Below, piece after piece: positions 1 to 5,738 of a stretch of DNA of 6,123 bases. Location of the stretch: contig QHOQ01000151.1 in NCBI GenBank assembly GCA_003219355.1, positions 1-6,123 on the forward strand, in the 5' to 3' direction. The number at the start of each line of letters is the position of its first letter. The stretch's first letter is position 1. Made by a program: the position numbers and the translations under genes. Below the pieces are notes generated by a model that saw only the letters and a program-made list of their open reading frames with translations, was not told the DNA's origin and searched no databases. This DNA is from Verrucomicrobiota bacterium. Its GTDB lineage: Bacteria > Verrucomicrobiota > Verrucomicrobiia > Chthoniobacterales > UBA10450.

Positions 1-136
1 CATCCCGATGCATTACGGAACCTTTCCGGTTTTGACGGGCACACCGGAAATGTTCGATCGCGAACTGAAGCAGCGCGGCGTAAAAGCTTCCCTGCGGGTG
101 ATGAAAATCGGTGAAACAATCAAGGTTCCGAAATAA
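1..136 (+). CDS. UPF0173 metal-dependent hydrolase, C-terminal end (5' partial)
   Basis: The window opens inside this gene. The frame starting at base 2 gives 44 residues and ends at TAA 134-136. It contains PMHYGTFPVLTGTPE followed by a GETIKVPK tail. The 'P-M-H-Y-G-T-F-P-x-L-T-G-T-P' block is, from family knowledge, the C-terminal signature of UPF0173 proteins (B. subtilis YtkL type). These are cytoplasmic metallo-beta-lactamase-fold hydrolases, and the His in this block is expected to be a late metal ligand. The substrate is not known for the family as a whole. The other metal-binding motifs lie upstream of the window. The next gene starts 79 bp downstream on the same strand. The family call is confident because the block is distinctive, but the rest of the protein cannot be seen. 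Confidence 0.85.
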   Translation, partial: IPMHYGTFPVLTGTPEMFDRELKQRGVKASLRVMKIGETIKVPK

Positions 137-140
137 TCAA

Positions 141-168
141 TTGCGAGTGAACCGATTGGCTCGCGCAA
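141..168 (+). terminator. possible imperfect hairpin after the UPF0173 gene
   Basis: Five bases after the TAA stop, TTGCGAG (141-147) can pair with CTCGCGCAA (160-168) if two bases bulge, leaving a 12-nt loop. No T-run follows, so this is not a canonical intrinsic terminator. It may be an mRNA-end structure or chance. Confidence 0.2.
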
Positions 169-215
169 GCGATGGATACAGCCAGCCGACGCGATAAGGT
201 CGAATCAACAAAGCA

Positions 216-1211
216 ATGCCGATTGGGAAAAATGGGAACGGGCTGACACTGCTGGAGCGCTTCATACCAGACGGCCTGTCCCATGCGGCAACGACGCTCG
301 TTGACGCCTTAAAGATCAACTCGATTTCAGAGAAAGTTCGCCGTGGCCGGCGAGTAGTGGTCAAGCGCCGCAATATTTACGGTGAGCAATTGGCCGATCT
401 CGCTAACCTGTATTTTCGCGCGTCGAGCATACCGATCCGTTTCTGGAGCAAGGTGGACGACTGGAGGCGCTGGGAAGTTGGCTGTTTCAAAATGCTGAAC
501 GGCGATCGTTTTCGCGCCTTTGCCTCGGGCGCGGAAACTGTTTGCGAAGAAAAGCTACCCGGAAAAAGCCTTTGGGATCATATGAGTCGGGGCACGCTCA
601 CGCGGCAAATGCTGGAAGCAGCCGCGCACGAAATTCGGCGTGCTCATCAGCTCTGGAACGACGAATTTAAAGGCCCGTGGTCGCACGGCGACGCGGGCAT
701 GACGAATGTCATTTATAACCAAAGGACTGGCCGAGCGCGGCTGATTGACTTTGAAATCATCCATGACAAGTCGCTCCCGGCAACAGTGCGACACGCGGAT
801 GATTTGCTCGTTTTTTTACTCGACATCGTTGGACCGGTTCCGAGCCAACAATGGCTGCCTTTCGCGCTCCGGTTTCTTAACGCTTATGGCAATTTGGATG
901 TGATTGCCGAGCTAAAAACTCAACTGGCTCTTCCGAATGGCATGGCCTGGATTTGGTGGGGCGTTCGCACGAGCTTCGCCAACCCGGCAAAAGTAAAACG
1001 GCGGCTGGAGAAACTTCGAGGCGTAATTACCGACTTGAGAAGTTATCGAGCCGTTGCGGCCAAACGAGCCCGCAAGAGACGGCGCGCCTCGATCACTTGC
1101 CAGGAAATGAGCCCCGGAATGCCAAGAGCGAGTTCGCGCACTCGCGCAATCAAGGAGAGCGCAAATGCTGCGTCGCCGGGAATACCAAGCAGATTGCCGA
1201 CGACCAGGTAA
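216..1211 (+). CDS. protein-kinase-fold phosphotransferase (LPS kinase / APH-like)
   Basis: The frame encodes 331 residues. Kinase-fold hallmarks are visible. VVVKRR at 47-52 has Lys50 as the candidate ATP-binding lysine, and Glu87 in WRRWEVG is a candidate alpha-C glutamate. SHGDAGMTN (156-164) is the catalytic loop, with Asp159 as base and Asn164. LIDFE (176-180) stands in for DFG, with Asp178 binding metal. HGD plus DFE is typical of aminoglycoside phosphotransferase, lipopolysaccharide (InaA/WaaP-type) and related small-molecule kinases rather than Ser/Thr kinases. The substrate is unknown; envelope neighbours make a lipid or LPS sugar plausible (inference). No signal peptide is present, so it should act in the cytoplasm. 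The ATG has only a distant AAGG (about 196-199), so the start is moderately certain. Residues from ~276 on overlap the convergent membrane-protein gene and are Arg/Ser/Pro-rich, which looks like read-through rather than fold. A one-base slip before 1024 would meet stops at 1024 and 1036. Confidence 0.75.
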   Translation: MPIGKNGNGLTLLERFIPDGLSHAATTLVDALKINSISEKVRRGRRVVVKRRNIYGEQLADLANLYFRASSIPIRFWSKVDDWRRWEVGCFKMLNGDRFRAFASGAETVCEEKLPGKSLWDHMSRGTLTRQMLEAAAHEIRRAHQLWNDEFKGPWSHGDAGMTNVIYNQRTGRARLIDFEIIHDKSLPATVRHADDLLVFLLDIVGPVPSQQWLPFALRFLNAYGNLDVIAELKTQLALPNGMAWIWWGVRTSFANPAKVKRRLEKLRGVITDLRSYRAVAAKRARKRRRASITCQEMSPGMPRASSRTRAIKESANAASPGIPSRLPTTR

Positions 1212-2053
1212 CCGCCTTCCTGCACTCCCAACGCCCCTGGAACGGGAAACATCGCCGAGCGAATCGTCAAAATCACACTTTGGAGAATCAGCGCGTTGAT
1301 CAGCGTCCCGTGCGAGCCGATCGCTTGAAGCGCGATCCAGATTTCCCCCGAGCCGAGCACCAGCGAAATAGTCGTCCACAAACAGCATCCCACCACACCG
1401 CCTCGGCGCGCGTACAATTTTCGAACTGTTTGATCCAGTGTGTCGCCGCTTTGCCCGAGCGAATGCCATTCCGGCGAATTAGCCAACTTTGAGATGATAA
1501 CGCCGATAAAACGGAACATCCCCAGTCGCTGGACAACATAGAACCCGACAATGGCAAGGATCCCGATCAGCGCACCAATCAAGGTCGGACCAACGAAGGT
1601 CTTATGTCCGGTCACACCGACAATCAGGCCCAAGCCAAGCAGCGTAAATGCGATCTGTACGAAAACCCCCAGTGTAATATCCGCCAGGACGCTTGCCGCA
1701 GCCATCGGCAGTGGCGTGCCGTTAATCGCTGCCAGCCGCGCACGAACGATGTCGCCGCCAACTGCGGCGGAAGGCACGAGTGTGCTGACCGATTCGCCCA
1801 CCCAGCGCATCCAAAGCAGTTGCAGTAGCGCCGGACGTTCGGACTTTGGAAAAAGAACCCACCATGCAACCGCATCGAAAAATACCGGCACCGCCAAATG
1901 GAAGGCCACCACCGCGGCAATTGCCCAGCCTGCGGTAGCGAAGGCTGCGCCGACCTGAGGCAGCCCTTGCCGGATGAGCAGTATCGTGAAGAGCGCGGCT
2001 CCAGCGAGGCCAAGCAACCATACGGTTACGTGTATTTTGCCTAATGCTTTCAT
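1043..2053 (-). CDS. flippase-like integral membrane protein (HpnL / LPG-synthase TM family)
   Basis: A 336-residue polytopic inner-membrane protein, with hydrophobic segments around residues 10-27, 42-66, 118-145, 154-174, 221-243 and 253-272. Conserved blocks match the lysylphosphatidylglycerol-synthase transmembrane / UPF0104 superfamily, closest to hopanoid-associated HpnL. They are RWVGESVSTLVPSAAVGGD (83-101), RSAMFPVPGALGVQEGGY (265-282) and RVRELALGIPGLISWQ (304-319). Known family roles concern movement of lipids or lipid-linked molecules across membranes; the cargo here cannot be read from the sequence, and no hopanoid gene is visible to support a strict HpnL call. The start ATG (2051-2053) has a good SD, GGAG at 2062-2059, five bases upstream. 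The C-terminus is intact and family-like to the TAA at 1045-1043, so this is the trustworthy partner in the overlap with the kinase frame. It follows the PAP2 gene by 82 bp on the same strand and probably shares its transcript. Confidence 0.88.
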   Translation of the reverse strand: MKALGKIHVTVWLLGLAGAALFTILLIRQGLPQVGAAFATAGWAIAAVVAFHLAVPVFFDAVAWWVLFPKSERPALLQLLWMRWVGESVSTLVPSAAVGGDIVRARLAAINGTPLPMAAASVLADITLGVFVQIAFTLLGLGLIVGVTGHKTFVGPTLIGALIGILAIVGFYVVQRLGMFRFIGVIISKLANSPEWHSLGQSGDTLDQTVRKLYARRGGVVGCCLWTTISLVLGSGEIWIALQAIGSHGTLINALILQSVILTIRSAMFPVPGALGVQEGGYLVVGNLLGIPGDAAFALSLIARVRELALGIPGLISWQVIEARRLLRARLAATAR

Positions 2054-2135
2054 CCGTTCTCCGAGACAATTCGAGCGCGAGTGAGAAGTTGCGCCTATCC
2101 TGAGCGCGAGCAGATCTACGCTAAGCAGCGTCCGA

Positions 2136-2819
2136 TCAGCTCAGGAGACTTTGCGCAGGTGATCCTGTCTCTTCGATGCGCACCAAGGCGGCTTCGTCAA
2201 CGAGGGGGACAGCAGGGCTGAGGACCACGGTTCGTCGCATCGGCTTGCCGGCAAATAAACAAAACGCCAACCAGAGAACGCCGAACACGATTGCCGCCAA
2301 CACGTCGGTCAAAAAATGCGCGCCCAAAGCGATGCGACTGAATCCCACCAAGGCGATGAGCAATGCCGCGCTGGAAACTGTTAGCCTCCGCCAGTGGCGC
2401 GCCTTCATCGCGGGCAGAATAAAAAGTGCTAGTTGGCCGTAAAGCAAGGTGGCTCCGATTGTATGGCCGCTGGCAAAACTGTAGCCGGACCAATCGACGA
2501 ACGGCCCGTCAACAAATGGACGATGTCGATGAACGAGCTGCTTAACCAGTTCATTTAGGAGCATGCCGCCCGGCACAGCCACAACGAGCGTCACCAGCGA
2601 AGGCCAGTATTTTTTCCACACAAAATACAGCACCATGAAAAATAAAACGACTCCTATCCACTCGCTGGAACCAAACTCGGTGAACGCTCGCAACACGCTG
2701 ACAAATGTGCGCGTCAGATGCGCGTGGAACCATCCCGCGACTTCATGATCGGGTCCGGCAAGGGGGTTGACCATGGCGAAGGCCACGCAATTCTGGGGGA
2801 GAATGAGGAGGCTTGTCAC
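2136..2819 (-). CDS. PAP2-superfamily membrane lipid phosphatase
   Basis: A 227-residue membrane protein with all three motifs of the PAP2 (type 2 phosphatidic acid phosphatase) superfamily: KQLVHRHRP (93-101, K-x6-R-P), SFASGHT (114-120, SGH with His119), and SRIALGAHFLTD (161-172, SR-x5-H-x3-D, nucleophile His168). Hydrophobic segments lie near residues 54-68, 74-90, 121-137, 148-165 and 172-190. Such enzymes dephosphorylate lipid phosphates or diphosphates at the outer face of the inner membrane (undecaprenyl diphosphate, phosphatidylglycerophosphate, or lipid A as in LpxE/LpxF); the substrate cannot be fixed from motifs. The listed start is GTG (2819-2817), with no SD. ATG at 2774-2772 (residue 16) is an alternative. 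Upstream codons are open back to TAA at 2849-2847 and extend the N-terminal hydrophobic stretch, so the true start is uncertain. The protein ends in a hydrophilic tail of about 35 residues. Confidence 0.9.
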   Translation of the reverse strand: MTSLLILPQNCVAFAMVNPLAGPDHEVAGWFHAHLTRTFVSVLRAFTEFGSSEWIGVVLFFMVLYFVWKKYWPSLVTLVVAVPGGMLLNELVKQLVHRHRPFVDGPFVDWSGYSFASGHTIGATLLYGQLALFILPAMKARHWRRLTVSSAALLIALVGFSRIALGAHFLTDVLAAIVFGVLWLAFCLFAGKPMRRTVVLSPAVPLVDEAALVRIEETGSPAQSLLS

Positions 2820-2833
2820 AAAAAGAGCCAGTG

Positions 2834-2861
2834 AACCTAGTGCCCATTAAACACCTGTCAA
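2834..2861 (-). promoter_or_regulatory. candidate sigma70-type promoter for the PAP2-HpnL unit
   Basis: On the minus strand a perfect TTGACA (2861-2856) is followed after 16 bp by TAGGTT (2839-2834), which keeps the two key -10 bases (A2 and T6) but matches only 3 of 6. Transcription would begin near 2827, leaving almost no leader before the GTG at 2819 and about 50 nt before the alternative ATG at 2774. The -35 is strong and the -10 weak. Confidence 0.3.
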
Positions 2862-2999
2862 ACGGGAAAACATTCCAACTCTCCAAATCCGTAGAACGGC
2901 CAATGAACCGCTAACCTGGGTAAAGTCGTCGACTACGGCTGATGGGCGCATGCGGCCAGCACGTCCGAACAGATCAGCGTCAACGCAGGAGAGTTCACA

Positions 3000-3071
3000 A
3001 TGCGAATTCGGCCTAACGAGCTCACGATCAGCCGAGGCTCTGGCAAGTGGCAGAAGTTGAGCAACGGTTGA
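3000..3071 (+). CDS. possible 23-residue small protein or leader peptide
   Basis: ATG at 3000-3002 is preceded by AGGAG (2987-2991) at an 8-nt spacing, one of the best ribosome-binding sites in the window. The frame gives 23 residues, beginning MRIRPNELTI and ending KWQKLSNG, before TGA at 3069-3071. It is basic and hydrophilic with no membrane segment, and I recognise no family. It lies 109 bp upstream of the barrel gene, which itself lacks an SD. It could be a leader ORF, an independent small protein, the remnant of a decayed gene, or chance. Confidence 0.25.
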   Translation: MRIRPNELTISRGSGKWQKLSNG

Positions 3072-3129
3072 AACAAGCGGCCTCGCGGTTTCTTCGAATT
3101 ATTCCTTGCCAGAATATTTCCAATCCGAT

Positions 3130-3166
3130 ACACCGATCTCAATGCGCTCATTCGATATATCGGTGT
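3130..3166 (+). promoter_or_regulatory. 8-bp inverted repeat upstream of the barrel gene
   Basis: ACACCGAT (3130-3137) and ATCGGTGT (3159-3166) are perfect inverted copies separated by 21 bp. The right arm ends 14 bp before the ATG at 3181. A TATATC hexamer (3156-3161), a possible -10 with no convincing -35, overlaps the right arm. The spacing between arm centres, 29 bp, is close to three helical turns, as expected for a dimeric regulator on one DNA face. As RNA it could also form a hairpin near the start codon. Function is inferred only. Confidence 0.35.
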
Positions 3167-3180
3167 CCGCACCTCAACCT

Positions 3181-4089
3181 ATGAAAAAAATACGACTGTT
3201 CTTCATCAGCCTGTTTCTAAGTGCCGCCGCGTCCGCTGTCGCAGGCCCGCCGACGTTCGAGGCGCAACCTTCGCCCACGCCAGCGGACGAAAATCATCGG
3301 GAACTTTTTGATTACGAACTGGACTACACCGGAAGCAGTAATTTCTTCGACGTCAACGGCAACTTCGGCCACGGCGATTCGCTCTACAACGACTTTAGCT
3401 ACGCTCATCGCTTCCTCATCACCGGCAAATGGTATTTCCGGGCAGGAGTTGAATACGAGCGGTTCGATTTCGGCGGCACCGACAACGGGTTGCCTGATCA
3501 CCTCCAGACTGTGCACGCGCTGTTGGCTCTAGAATATGTCGTGCACGATCATGCCGGCGCGGGTATCGAGATCGATCCCGGACCCTATTTCCAAAACGAT
3601 ATCAGGGGCGATACAATCGACATTCCGTGGAAAGTCTTCGTGACTTTCCCGCTCAAGAAAGACAAAATCTTCGGCGTCATCGGCGTGGGTGGCGCGATCA
3701 ATCAGAGTCCGGTAGTCGCCCCCGGCGGCGGATTGATCTGGCTTTTCACCGACAAGTTCCGTCTGGAAGGCGTTTTTCCAAAGCCGGCTTTGGTTTATAA
3801 TCCCAACGATGATTGGGAATTTCGCATCTTCGGAAATTTGTTTTACGAAAGTTTCCGCACCGATGATGTCATAACCCCCGAAAGGAAGTTGCAAGTGCAT
3901 AACGCATGGGTTCAATACAGCGAGGATCGTGCTGGGGTACAGGTGAGCTATTCTGGCTTCAAGCCGTTTGAGATCGCGCTCGGCGGCGGCTGCACGGTCA
4001 GGCGCGACTTTGATTTCTTTCGGGCCGAAGCAAGCGCCAAAACAAGGCCTGCCCCTTTCGTCAAACTTGAGGTCAAAGCGAAATTCTAA
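3181..4089 (+). CDS. outer-membrane beta-barrel protein (DUF6268-like)
   Basis: I start this at ATG 3181, giving 302 residues, because the protein then opens with a clear Sec signal peptide: MKKIR, a hydrophobic core, and probable cleavage after SAVA (residue 21). The same frame could begin at TTG 3106 or ATG 3142, but both would bury the signal. The mature part has alternating hydrophobic/polar strands rich in aromatics and glycine (FRAGVEYERFDFGG, KVFVTFPL, GGGLIWLF, WEFRIFGNLFYESF) and ends in KLEVKAKF with terminal Phe, as in barrels folded by the BAM machinery. A short Pro-rich linker (about residues 23-36) follows the signal. From memory the pattern (HRF-WYFRAG-YERFDFGGT near the N-terminus, PVVAPGGGLIWLF mid-protein, VQYSEDRAGVQVSYSG late) resembles DUF6268 barrels of Verrucomicrobiota. 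Pore or structural role unknown. No SD is visible. Its TAA overlaps the stop codon of the convergent SCP2 gene. Confidence 0.8.
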   Translation: MKKIRLFFISLFLSAAASAVAGPPTFEAQPSPTPADENHRELFDYELDYTGSSNFFDVNGNFGHGDSLYNDFSYAHRFLITGKWYFRAGVEYERFDFGGTDNGLPDHLQTVHALLALEYVVHDHAGAGIEIDPGPYFQNDIRGDTIDIPWKVFVTFPLKKDKIFGVIGVGGAINQSPVVAPGGGLIWLFTDKFRLEGVFPKPALVYNPNDDWEFRIFGNLFYESFRTDDVITPERKLQVHNAWVQYSEDRAGVQVSYSGFKPFEIALGGGCTVRRDFDFFRAEASAKTRPAPFVKLEVKAKF

Positions 4090-4496
4090 GGGAAAATTTC
4101 GCCGAGCTTTCTTGCCAGTCCCTGGTCGCCGCGAATTTTTAGGCGGCCGGTAAGATACGCCCATGTACCGCCCATTTGGCCATTTGAAACGGCAACCCAA
4201 TCTTTATCCTTCGCCACGAAAGTCACGTTTGGATTGTCGATCTTTCCCTTTCCCATCTTAAATGTCCTGTCGTTTACGTCGATCCACCATTCGCCACCCT
4301 GCGGTCCGCTAAGATCCCATTGGTAGCGTGCATGCACTCCCTTTGCCTTTTGCGCTTGGAAGCTCTGGCGCATCCCATCGAACACCTGTTGCGGTGTCGA
4401 GACCGAAGACTCTTTTGAGGCTGCGCTCGCCGCGCCCAAACAATGCGCCACAACAATTACTGTCATTAAACAACGACGTACGCTTTTCACTTTCAT
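4086..4496 (-). CDS. exported SCP2 sterol-binding-domain protein
   Basis: I place the start at ATG 4496-4494 (136 residues) because AGGGGAT lies just upstream (about 4508-4502) and the product then begins with a Sec signal peptide: MKVKSVRR, a hydrophobic run, probable cut after AASA (residue 25). The frame is open for 13 more codons upstream, without an SD there. The mature protein is a single SCP2-type domain. It has GEWWIDV (68-74), NPNVTFVAK (88-96) and the family's diagnostic end, LTGRLKIRGDQGLARKLGEIF (from about 115 to 135). SCP2 domains form a hydrophobic tunnel that binds lipids or sterol-like molecules. Most bacterial ones are cytoplasmic, so periplasmic targeting is notable. The Cys at 19 (VAHC) is a poor lipobox, so a lipoprotein is unlikely. 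It lies 54 bp after the ABC permease, probably in the same operon. The TAG stop overlaps the barrel gene's TAA. Confidence 0.85.
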   Translation of the reverse strand: MKVKSVRRCLMTVIVVAHCLGAASAASKESSVSTPQQVFDGMRQSFQAQKAKGVHARYQWDLSGPQGGEWWIDVNDRTFKMGKGKIDNPNVTFVAKDKDWVAVSNGQMGGTWAYLTGRLKIRGDQGLARKLGEIFP

Positions 4497-4501
4497 ATAA
4501 T

Positions 4502-4508
4502 CCCCTAA
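4502..4508 (-). promoter_or_regulatory. ribosome binding site deciding the SCP2 start
   Basis: On the minus strand AGGGGAT sits about 5 bases before ATG 4496-4494. It favours this internal ATG over the upstream ATG at 4535-4533 of the same frame. Confidence 0.7.
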
Positions 4509-4513
4509 ATCAA

Positions 4514-4550
4514 GATCGTTCCCGCGATCGGTCATGGCCGTCCACCGATC
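4514..4550 (-). other. two overlapping intercistronic hairpins between permease and SCP2 genes
   Basis: Directly after the permease TGA, GATCGGT (4550-4544 on the minus strand) can pair with ACCGATC (4532-4526), a 7-bp stem with an 11-nt loop. The second arm overlaps CGATC (4529-4525 read as plus), which can alternatively pair with GATCG (4514-4518), a 5-bp stem with a 6-nt loop. The two cannot form together. No T-run follows, so it is not an intrinsic terminator. It may stabilise mRNA ends or tune SCP2 translation, or be chance. Confidence 0.3.
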
Positions 4551-5738
4551 TCACTGTTCGATCCGTTTTAGGAGAAAGGCCGCGCCGATAAACGTGATCA
4601 ACGCGCCGGCCAGAAGGACGATGAGATCAACAATGTAAAACGGGACGGTGGCGTGGTACATGTTCACCAGGCGAAACGCGCGGCAAAAATGGGTTAGCGG
4701 AAAAAGTTCGGAAATGTAGCGAATCGCCTGTGGCAGTTGTTCGAGCGGCGCAAATGCGCCGGAGAGAACAAAGACCGGCAAGAGAAAGAAAACGGAAAAT
4801 TGGATTGCTTGCGTTTGGGTGCGCGAGAACGCCGAGATCAGCAACCCGAGCCCGAGCGAGCAAAGGAGGAAGAGTAGGCAGATCAGCGCAAGCGCGTGGG
4901 GCTGATAAAACGCCACCCCGAAGTGCCACGAGCTAAGCGCCATGATCACCACGACCAAACAAATGGAGATAACCAGATACGGAAGCATTTTTCCGATTAC
5001 GATTTCACCGCGCTGTAACGAAGTCACCAGCAATTGATAGAGGGTGCCCGATTCGCGTTCGCGGGCGATGGTGCAGGCCATGAGCGTGACAGTGAGCAAT
5101 TGCAAAATCAACCCGATCACGCCTGGCACTACGTAATCGATGAAGCGCGACTTCGGATTGTACAAGTTCTTCGACTCCGCACTCCACGCCGTCATAAGCG
5201 AGACGAATTGTTTACGGATATCGACGGGCAATTTCTTGCCTAACTCGATCACGTCCTCCGGGAGTGACTCTACAATGAGGTCGCGCTCGTTCGCCTGGAA
5301 GGTACCCAGATTCTTTTGCACAGCGCCTTCGACTGCACTGGCAGTGTTGGTGTCGCTGTCGTCGAGGTAAAGCGGTAGCGGCTTCGGATCGCCCTTGTTC
5401 AGGCTATCGGTCCAACCAACCGGGATAACCAGAGTTGCCTTCACTCCATTTCCGATCAGATCCGACTCACCCTGAAAGTCGGGCGCTGGCATTCTCCAGT
5501 GAAACGTTTTGTCCTTGGAGATGATCTCGATGAAACGGGCAGTGCGCGGCGTCTGATCGCGATCGATTAGCAATGCCGGAACGTCCGTGAGCTGAGTATT
5601 CTCGAATGCGTGCCCAAACATTAACGTAAAGAGCGGCGGGAGAATGATCAGTAAAAGCAAGACGCGCCGGTCGCGGTAGATGTGCAGGAATTCTTTGTAA
5701 GCGACGCTCGCAATCGCACGCAGTGATGGCCATTTCAT
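4551..5738 (-). CDS. ABC-2 type transporter permease (YhhJ/YbhR-like)
   Basis: I start at ATG 5738-5736 (395 residues, MKWPSLRAIASVAYKEF), where the family's N-terminus begins. The same frame is open 115 codons further upstream, but those codons are the ATPase gene read out of frame and carry no family sequence. The layout is classic for ABC-2 exporters. TM1 is near 26-42; a large extracytoplasmic domain spans about 45-200; five more segments lie near 202-222, 250-270, 281-303, 314-334 and 366-390. The conserved cytoplasmic stretch RERESGTLYQLLVTSLQRGE (226-245) contacts the ATPase in this family. It would pair with the ATPase encoded just upstream to export a hydrophobic compound, drug or lipid; the substrate is unknown. 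Start and ATPase stop overlap as ATGA and no SD is visible, which implies translational coupling. The SCP2 gene follows. Confidence 0.92.
   Translation of the reverse strand: MKWPSLRAIASVAYKEFLHIYRDRRVLLLLIILPPLFTLMFGHAFENTQLTDVPALLIDRDQTPRTARFIEIISKDKTFHWRMPAPDFQGESDLIGNGVKATLVIPVGWTDSLNKGDPKPLPLYLDDSDTNTASAVEGAVQKNLGTFQANERDLIVESLPEDVIELGKKLPVDIRKQFVSLMTAWSAESKNLYNPKSRFIDYVVPGVIGLILQLLTVTLMACTIARERESGTLYQLLVTSLQRGEIVIGKMLPYLVISICLVVVIMALSSWHFGVAFYQPHALALICLLFLLCSLGLGLLISAFSRTQTQAIQFSVFFLLPVFVLSGAFAPLEQLPQAIRYISELFPLTHFCRAFRLVNMYHATVPFYIVDLIVLLAGALITFIGAAFLLKRIEQ

Larger units (their letters stand above)
2820..3180. other. intergenic region between divergent genes, about 360 bp
   Basis: This gap separates the minus-strand PAP2 gene from the plus-strand barrel gene. 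It holds a candidate minus-strand promoter (2834-2861), a near-palindrome AGTCGTCGACT around 2925-2935, a short plus-strand ORF with a strong SD (3000-3071) and an 8-bp inverted repeat (3130-3166). A 79-codon minus-strand frame crosses most of it (2933-3172) but resembles no family I know and has no SD. I see no tRNA-like or insertion-sequence-like structure. Confidence 0.6.

Noticed and set aside
912..1492. Other long frames over the kinase/HpnL boundary (912-1469 minus, 953-1492 plus)
   Set aside because: They are Arg/Ser-rich shadow translations of the HpnL-like and kinase genes with no recognisable motifs.
2073..2110. GAGCGCGAG repeated at 2073-2081 and 2102-2110
   Set aside because: Only a 9-bp direct repeat in a short intergenic gap of GC-rich sequence, with no further copies seen nearby. 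Chance is likely.
2118..2131. ACGCT-AAGC-AGCGT hairpin between the PAP2 and HpnL-like genes
   Set aside because: Five-base stem without a T-run on either strand; too weak to call a terminator.
3106..3134. TTGCCA (3106-3111) with TACACC (3129-3134) as a plus-strand promoter for the barrel gene
   Set aside because: Spacing of 17 is right, but the -10 matches only 3 of 6 and lacks the final T, so I do not list it as a promoter.
2933..3172. 79-codon minus-strand frame in the intergenic region
   Set aside because: No SD, no recognisable domain, and it runs across the inverted repeat and the upstream region of the barrel gene. I cannot support it as a gene.
3529..4200. 223-codon minus-strand frame opposite the barrel gene
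   Set aside because: It is antisense to a protein with a clear signal peptide and barrel strands, and it also runs through the SCP2 gene in a different frame. It shows no domain of its own.
4466..4535. SCP2 protein as a lipoprotein, or starting at ATG 4535
   Set aside because: The Cys lies in VAHC, where His precedes the Cys, unlike a lipobox. The upstream ATG lacks an SD and would put a charged stretch before the signal peptide.
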